From positions 1 through 10,602 of the forward strand of contig JASHUX010000008.1 of assembly GCA_030039775.1 (NCBI GenBank): a stretch of 10,602 nucleotides of DNA, read 5' to 3'. The position numbers were made by a program, and so were the translations under genes. Below the pieces are notes generated by a model. The model was not told the origin of the DNA and ran no database searches. It saw only the letters and a list, made by a program, of their open reading frames with translations. The stretch is from Alphaproteobacteria bacterium (GTDB lineage: Bacteria; Pseudomonadota; Alphaproteobacteria; ATCC43930; CGMCC-115725). This document shows positions 7,759 to 10,602 of the stretch, one piece after another. The number at the start of each line of letters is the position of its first letter. The first letter of the stretch is position 1.

Positions 7759-8832
7759 TCAGGCTGCCTGCACAGTCATTTCAGCGGTATATGCCTCGCC
7801 CGTGGGATTGCCGGCGAAGTCGCACCAACGCCCGGCTTCGTAATCATAGAGCTTACACGCATGCATCGTGGCGAACAGATAACGCAGCGAAAAATCCTCG
7901 ACCACCGCGCGCGGACCGAGCAATTCGTTGAGCCGCGCCTGGGCCGCCGGCAGCCGGTACAGCGGGATTAGCGGCTGAATATGATGCGCCGGATGATCCA
8001 TGATGTGATGCGTCAGCGCGCCATACCAGCGCGGCATCCGGACATGGATCGTGACTTCCTCTTCTCCGCCGAGCTTGCGCCACGCCTCGATCGATGCGAA
8101 CCAGGGCGCGCGCGGATTGGTGTGCTGCAAATAAATCGCCGTGCCCATCATGTGATTCCAGATCAGGTACGGCATGACAAAGCCGAGGGCGACCGATACG
8201 ATCCCGCCGGCCCATGCCAGGGTGCCGACGAGCAGCACGAGATAGATGACAAGCAGAACGAAATCGCGCCACGCGTCGGCACGCTTCACGCCAGGCAGGA
8301 TGTGGCGCGGCATGAACTTGTCCCGCCACCAGCGCTCGACGAGATAGTAGGGCGCGAAACCCGCCGGCGAGCGATAGAGACGCTCGACCGCGCGCCGCCA
8401 CGGCGGCAACGCGCGGTATTCGGCGATGTCGAGCGGCGACCAGGAATTATGGCCCTTCAGGTTCGGCGCACGATGATGCTGGCGGTTATGCACCGCGACC
8501 CAAAGACTGTAATTGTGGAGCACCGGCAGAAACGCGATCCGCGCCATGATCGCATTCGCCGACTTGCTCGCCGTGTAGGCGCCATGCGCCGCGTCATGTC
8601 CGATGACAAACAGCGACGGCAGCGTGAAGCCGGCGACCAGCGCGCCCGGGATCCGCAGCCACAACGGCACGTCCGCGAAGCCTGCGAGCCACGTGCCGAC
8701 CGCATACACCGCGACGGTCACTGCGAGCAGCGCGACAGCACGCGGGAGTGACGGCGCGACGAACGTCATCATCGCCCGGCGCAAGCTTTTCTCGCGCGCG
8801 ATCCTGGCTTGGTTGAAGGCCGAGACGTTCAT
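7759..8832 (-). CDS. Membrane fatty acid desaturase (acyl-lipid, delta-12-like)
   Basis: A 357-aa integral membrane di-iron desaturase (Pfam FA_desaturase). The three histidine boxes are HDAAH (79-83), HNRQHH (115-120, spacing H-x3-HH) and HPAHH (280-284, within HHIMDHPAHHIQPLIPLYRLPAAQ, a segment typical of delta-12/omega-6-type enzymes). Hydrophobic helices lie at about 31-50 and 62-79 before the first box, and at about 190-208 and 210-228 before the third. It would introduce a double bond into membrane acyl chains; regioselectivity cannot be read from sequence. The ATG at 8832 was chosen; the frame stays open to a TTG at 8880, but that extension lies inside a palindrome and looks non-coding. 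The start has no evident Shine-Dalgarno and is preceded by an AT-rich stretch and a compound palindrome that may regulate it. Confidence 0.93.
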   Translation of the reverse strand: MNVSAFNQARIAREKSLRRAMMTFVAPSLPRAVALLAVTVAVYAVGTWLAGFADVPLWLRIPGALVAGFTLPSLFVIGHDAAHGAYTASKSANAIMARIAFLPVLHNYSLWVAVHNRQHHRAPNLKGHNSWSPLDIAEYRALPPWRRAVERLYRSPAGFAPYYLVERWWRDKFMPRHILPGVKRADAWRDFVLLVIYLVLLVGTLAWAGGIVSVALGFVMPYLIWNHMMGTAIYLQHTNPRAPWFASIEAWRKLGGEEEVTIHVRMPRWYGALTHHIMDHPAHHIQPLIPLYRLPAAQARLNELLGPRAVVEDFSLRYLFATMHACKLYDYEAGRWCDFAGNPTGEAYTAEMTVQAA

Positions 8833-8841
8833 ATTTATTAA

Positions 8842-8879
8842 TGGGTTACGGGTCGAATCAAGGATTCGACGATAACCCA
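8842..8879. repeat. Compound palindrome upstream of the desaturase (possible operator)
   Basis: The inner arms GTCGAATC (8852-8859) and GATTCGAC (8863-8870) are perfectly complementary around AAG. The outer arms TGGGTTA (8842-8848) and TAACCCA (8873-8879) are also perfectly complementary, separated from the inner arms by 3 and 2 nt. Both inner arms contain a GANTC site, the CcrM methylation target of alphaproteobacteria. It lies 10 bp upstream of the desaturase ATG. No T-tract follows on the minus strand, so it does not look like a standard terminator; an operator or RNA hairpin in the leader is more likely. Confidence 0.6.
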
Positions 8880-8918
8880 AAAGTGATCAGTTGTCAGTCA
8901 TCAGTTCCCGACAACTGA
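8879..8918 (-). terminator. Possible rho-independent terminator of the VOC gene
   Basis: On the minus strand, 10 nt after the VOC stop, TCAGTTGTC and GACAACTGA form a 9-bp stem (8910-8918 with 8887-8895) around a 14-nt loop. Four T residues follow after a short gap (8879-8882). The stem is AT-rich and the T-run is offset and short, so the call is weak. The surrounding sequence is a low-complexity mix of ACTGA-like words. Confidence 0.35.
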
Positions 8919-8928
8919 AGACTGAAGC

Positions 8929-9285
8929 CTACTTCGGGGCGCGGGCGAAGAACTGGATGACGTTGCCGTCGGGATCGCGCGAGGTGATGGTGCTGCCGTG
9001 GCTGCCCATGTCGCGCGTCGCCAAGATCGGCGCGCCCGCCACTTCGAGTTGCTTTCGCATGGCCACGAGATCGTCCACTTCGAAGACGATGACGGTATTC
9101 GACGCCGCCGCGGCGCCTGCTTCCTCCGGCGAGGACAACGCGAAGCGCGCACCGCCGGCGTCGAGCTGCGCCCATTTGGTGCCGTCCTGGAATTTGACCG
9201 TCATGCCCAAGAGCCCGCGATAGAAATCGAGCGCGCGGCCCATGTTCTGCGTGACCTGATAGACGTTCTGGATTTTTACCTGCAT
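8929..9285 (-). CDS. VOC-family (glyoxalase/bleomycin resistance fold) protein
   Basis: A 118-aa single-domain vicinal-oxygen-chelate protein. The first beta-alpha-beta-beta-beta unit starts KIQNVYQVTQNMGRALDFYRGLLGM (4-28), and the second contains FEVDDLVAMRKQLE (68-81) and the family ending SRDPDGNVIQFF (102-113). Positions that carry metal ligands in active glyoxalases seem to be substituted: no His in the first strand, and Gln111 where Glu usually stands. It is therefore more likely a binding or resistance-type protein than glyoxalase I, but this is inference. The start ATG at 9285 has a strong AGGAGA ribosome binding site. The hydrolase upstream ends in a terminator at 9297-9329, so this gene probably uses its own promoter or residual readthrough. 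Confidence 0.9.
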   Translation of the reverse strand: MQVKIQNVYQVTQNMGRALDFYRGLLGMTVKFQDGTKWAQLDAGGARFALSSPEEAGAAAASNTVIVFEVDDLVAMRKQLEVAGAPILATRDMGSHGSTITSRDPDGNVIQFFARAPK

Positions 9286-9296
9286 GGGAGTCTCCT

Positions 9297-9329
9297 AAAA
9301 GGAAACGGCGCGGTCGCCCGCGCCGTTCC
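9297..9329 (-). terminator. Rho-independent terminator after the alpha/beta hydrolase
   Basis: On the minus strand the arms AACGGCGCG (9319-9327) and CGCGCCGTT (9304-9312) form a perfect 9-bp GC-rich stem with a 6-nt loop. The stem can be extended by GGAA pairing with one bulge, and TTTCCTTTT follows (9297-9305). It begins about 20 nt after the hydrolase stop. The T-tract runs directly into the AGGAGA ribosome binding site of the VOC gene. Confidence 0.75.
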
Positions 9330-9349
9330 GACATGGCGCGCGATTTCAA

Positions 9350-10114
9350 TCAGGTCGCGATGAACTCGGCGATGGCGCGCATCGATTCCGGCTTCTCGTG
9401 GGTCACCAGATGTCCGGCGCCGTCGAAAATCCGAACCGTCGACCCCGGAATGAGTTTCTGCCACACCGGCGCCTGGGACGCGGGACAGATCTTGTCCTGC
9501 TTGCCCCACACTAGCAACGTCGGCACCGTGATCCGATGTAGCCATTTCGCCAGTTTCGGATCGTAATTGCGTTGCCACGCGATCCGCGCCCAGCTCGTCT
9601 GTTCGCGATAGGAATTGACGATGAAATCGATGTTGACGTCGGGCGGCGGACCGAGCGCGGCGGGATTTTCCGCGAGGTAGGGAACTAGCTCCTCCGCCTT
9701 GATGCTGAAGAGATCGGTCGCCGGGTGCTCCTTGTCGTAGAGACCGGCGGGCGCGATCAGCACCAGCTTCCTCAGCCGGTCGGCGTGCTGGCTCGCGAAC
9801 TGGGCCCCGATCCAGCCGCCCATCGAATGGCCGATGGCGCTGAACTTGCCGAGCTTCAGCAAGTCCGCGAGCTCCAGGTAATGCATGACATAGTCCTGGA
9901 TGCCGGCGATGACGGGGTCGTCGTCGGAGCCGCCGAAGCCCAAATGGATCGGCAGATAGACTTTGAATCGCTCGGTCAGCGGCGCGAGGAAATCCCAGCC
10001 GCCCGCCGTGCCGGCGCCGTGCCAGAACACCACCGGATCGCCCGAACCCGCCGTCAGGACCTGGGTCTTGAGGCCGTTGACCTTGAGCTCATCGGTTTTC
10101 CATTGTATGGCCAT
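9350..10114 (-). CDS. Alpha/beta hydrolase
   Basis: A 254-aa alpha/beta-hydrolase-fold enzyme of the 2-hydroxymuconate-semialdehyde hydrolase/haloperoxidase-like type. Visible parts are the oxyanion motif VVFWHGAGTAGGW (28-40), the nucleophile elbow GHSMGG with Ser97, the cap region (about 130-190), the acid strand LLVWGKQDKICP with Asp207, and the histidine loop DGAGHLVTHEKP with His235. The triad is complete. It is cytosolic with no signal peptide. The ATG at 10114 follows the oxidoreductase stop by one nucleotide (TGATATG) and has AGGGAG 9 nt upstream, inside the end of that gene. The two genes are therefore one operon, which suggests the hydrolase acts on a product of, or a substrate shared with, the flavin-dependent enzyme. 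The actual substrate is unknown; hydrolysis of an ester or a C-C bond are both possible for the fold. Confidence 0.92.
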   Translation of the reverse strand: MAIQWKTDELKVNGLKTQVLTAGSGDPVVFWHGAGTAGGWDFLAPLTERFKVYLPIHLGFGGSDDDPVIAGIQDYVMHYLELADLLKLGKFSAIGHSMGGWIGAQFASQHADRLRKLVLIAPAGLYDKEHPATDLFSIKAEELVPYLAENPAALGPPPDVNIDFIVNSYREQTSWARIAWQRNYDPKLAKWLHRITVPTLLVWGKQDKICPASQAPVWQKLIPGSTVRIFDGAGHLVTHEKPESMRAIAEFIAT

Positions 10115-10115
10115 A

Positions 10116-10602
10116 TCACAGCGCTCCCTGCGCCGACGCCGGCACGAGACCGTGCGGCGCCGTGCGCTTGCGCGAGCGGAGGCGCGGAATCACATCTTCC
10201 GCGAACATCGTCATGTTCTTGACCACCTTCCAATGCGGCATGTCGCCGATATCGTGGTGGATCAAGAGCCGCGACGCCTGCGCGCTCTCGCACCATTTAC
10301 CGATCGTGTTGGCGACCTTGTCGGGCGTGCCGAAGACGACGCGCCACTGCGACGTCAGCATTTCCCAATCGAAGCCGCCGTGCGACGCCGTGGCCGAGGC
10401 GCGCGCCCGCAATTGCTCGGGCGAAATATAGCCCGGCGGGCCGAGGAAACGGCCGGTCGTCCGCGCCGCGTCCTCGAAGTAGTAGCGGATATGCTCCTTG
10501 CATTCGCGTTCCGCGACCTCGTCGCTTTCGGCGACATAAACGATGACGTTCATCATCGCCTTGTCGGGCGTGAATTCGTGTCCGTATTTCGGCGATTCCT
10601 CG
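10116..10602 (-). CDS. LLM-class (luciferase-like) flavin-dependent oxidoreductase, C-terminal part
   Basis: A C-terminal fragment of 161 aa; the 5' end lies beyond the right edge, and the frame is open from EESPKYGHEFTPDKAM at the border onward. The segment VVFGTPDKVANTIGKWCE, followed by a strand (SRLLIHHDIGDMPHW) and the final helix MTMFAEDVIPRLR, matches the C-terminal end of bacterial luciferase-like monooxygenases (usually a GTPEEVAEKI-like segment, then GGMP and the helix ending in P-x-LR). MMNVIVYVAESDEVAERECKEHIRYYF corresponds to the earlier strand-helix of the barrel. Such proteins use FMNH2 (or F420 in other groups) to oxidise small molecules; the cofactor-binding N-terminal half is not visible. 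It is co-transcribed with the downstream hydrolase (1-nt gap). A start at the internal ATG at 10556 is unlikely because the conserved frame continues upstream. Confidence 0.85.
   Translation of the reverse strand, partial: EESPKYGHEFTPDKAMMNVIVYVAESDEVAERECKEHIRYYFEDAARTTGRFLGPPGYISPEQLRARASATASHGGFDWEMLTSQWRVVFGTPDKVANTIGKWCESAQASRLLIHHDIGDMPHWKVVKNMTMFAEDVIPRLRSRKRTAPHGLVPASAQGAL

Noticed and set aside
7981..8751. 256-codon plus-strand open frame opposite the desaturase
   Set aside because: Composition is rich in Arg, His and Asp with no hydrophobic core or motif; it is the antisense shadow of a gene with three intact histidine boxes.
8833..8880. N-terminal extension of the desaturase to a TTG at 8880
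   Set aside because: The added 16 residues are encoded by the palindrome and have no ribosome binding site; the ATG at 8832 is a more natural start.
10116..10556. A complete 146-aa gene starting at ATG 10556
   Set aside because: The same frame continues to the window edge with sensible sequence, and the fold is only the C-terminal part of a luciferase-like enzyme, so it is a partial gene.

Overview
The window looks like ordinary chromosomal DNA of a GC-rich alphaproteobacterium, most likely of the Hyphomicrobiales (Rhizobiales) type. The evidence is strong G/C bias at third codon positions, dense gene packing with 1-nt gene junctions, an AarF kinase-like protein with an alphaproteobacterial look, and GANTC (CcrM-type) sites in a promoter-proximal palindrome. 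The genus cannot be fixed from the sequence alone. I see no rRNA, tRNA, CRISPR array or phage genes.

Left part (1-832, minus strand). The left edge cuts through the 5' end of an IS630-family transposase gene. About 50 bp away lies the 3' end of an intact carboxylesterase/phospholipase-type alpha/beta hydrolase. A 214-bp divergent intergenic region (833-1046) follows, with a TATAAT hexamer and an AT-rich imperfect inverted repeat.

Polysaccharide block (1047-4584, plus strand). UDP-glucose 6-dehydrogenase and UDP-glucuronate decarboxylase (UDP-xylose synthase) overlap or nearly touch, and together would convert UDP-glucose to UDP-glucuronate and then UDP-xylose. A membrane acyltransferase-3 (OafA-like) gene follows 9 bp later but is broken by two frameshifts. 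The likely role is supplying and decorating xylose- or glucuronate-containing surface polysaccharide; no glycosyltransferase lies in the window.

Right part (4569-10602, minus strand). Read in the direction of transcription: a flavin-dependent (luciferase-like) oxidoreductase cut by the right edge; an alpha/beta hydrolase 1 nt downstream, ending in a clear rho-independent terminator; a small VOC (glyoxalase-fold) protein; a membrane fatty acid desaturase; an M3 oligoendopeptidase F; and an AarF/UbiB kinase-like protein that starts 1 nt after the peptidase stop. The aarF gene converges on the broken acyltransferase and overlaps its 3' end by 16 bp.

No convincing new multi-gene system is visible. 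The best leads are a 38-nt compound palindrome with two GANTC sites directly upstream of the desaturase, the doubly frameshifted acyltransferase, and the altered KxGQ motif of the AarF protein.
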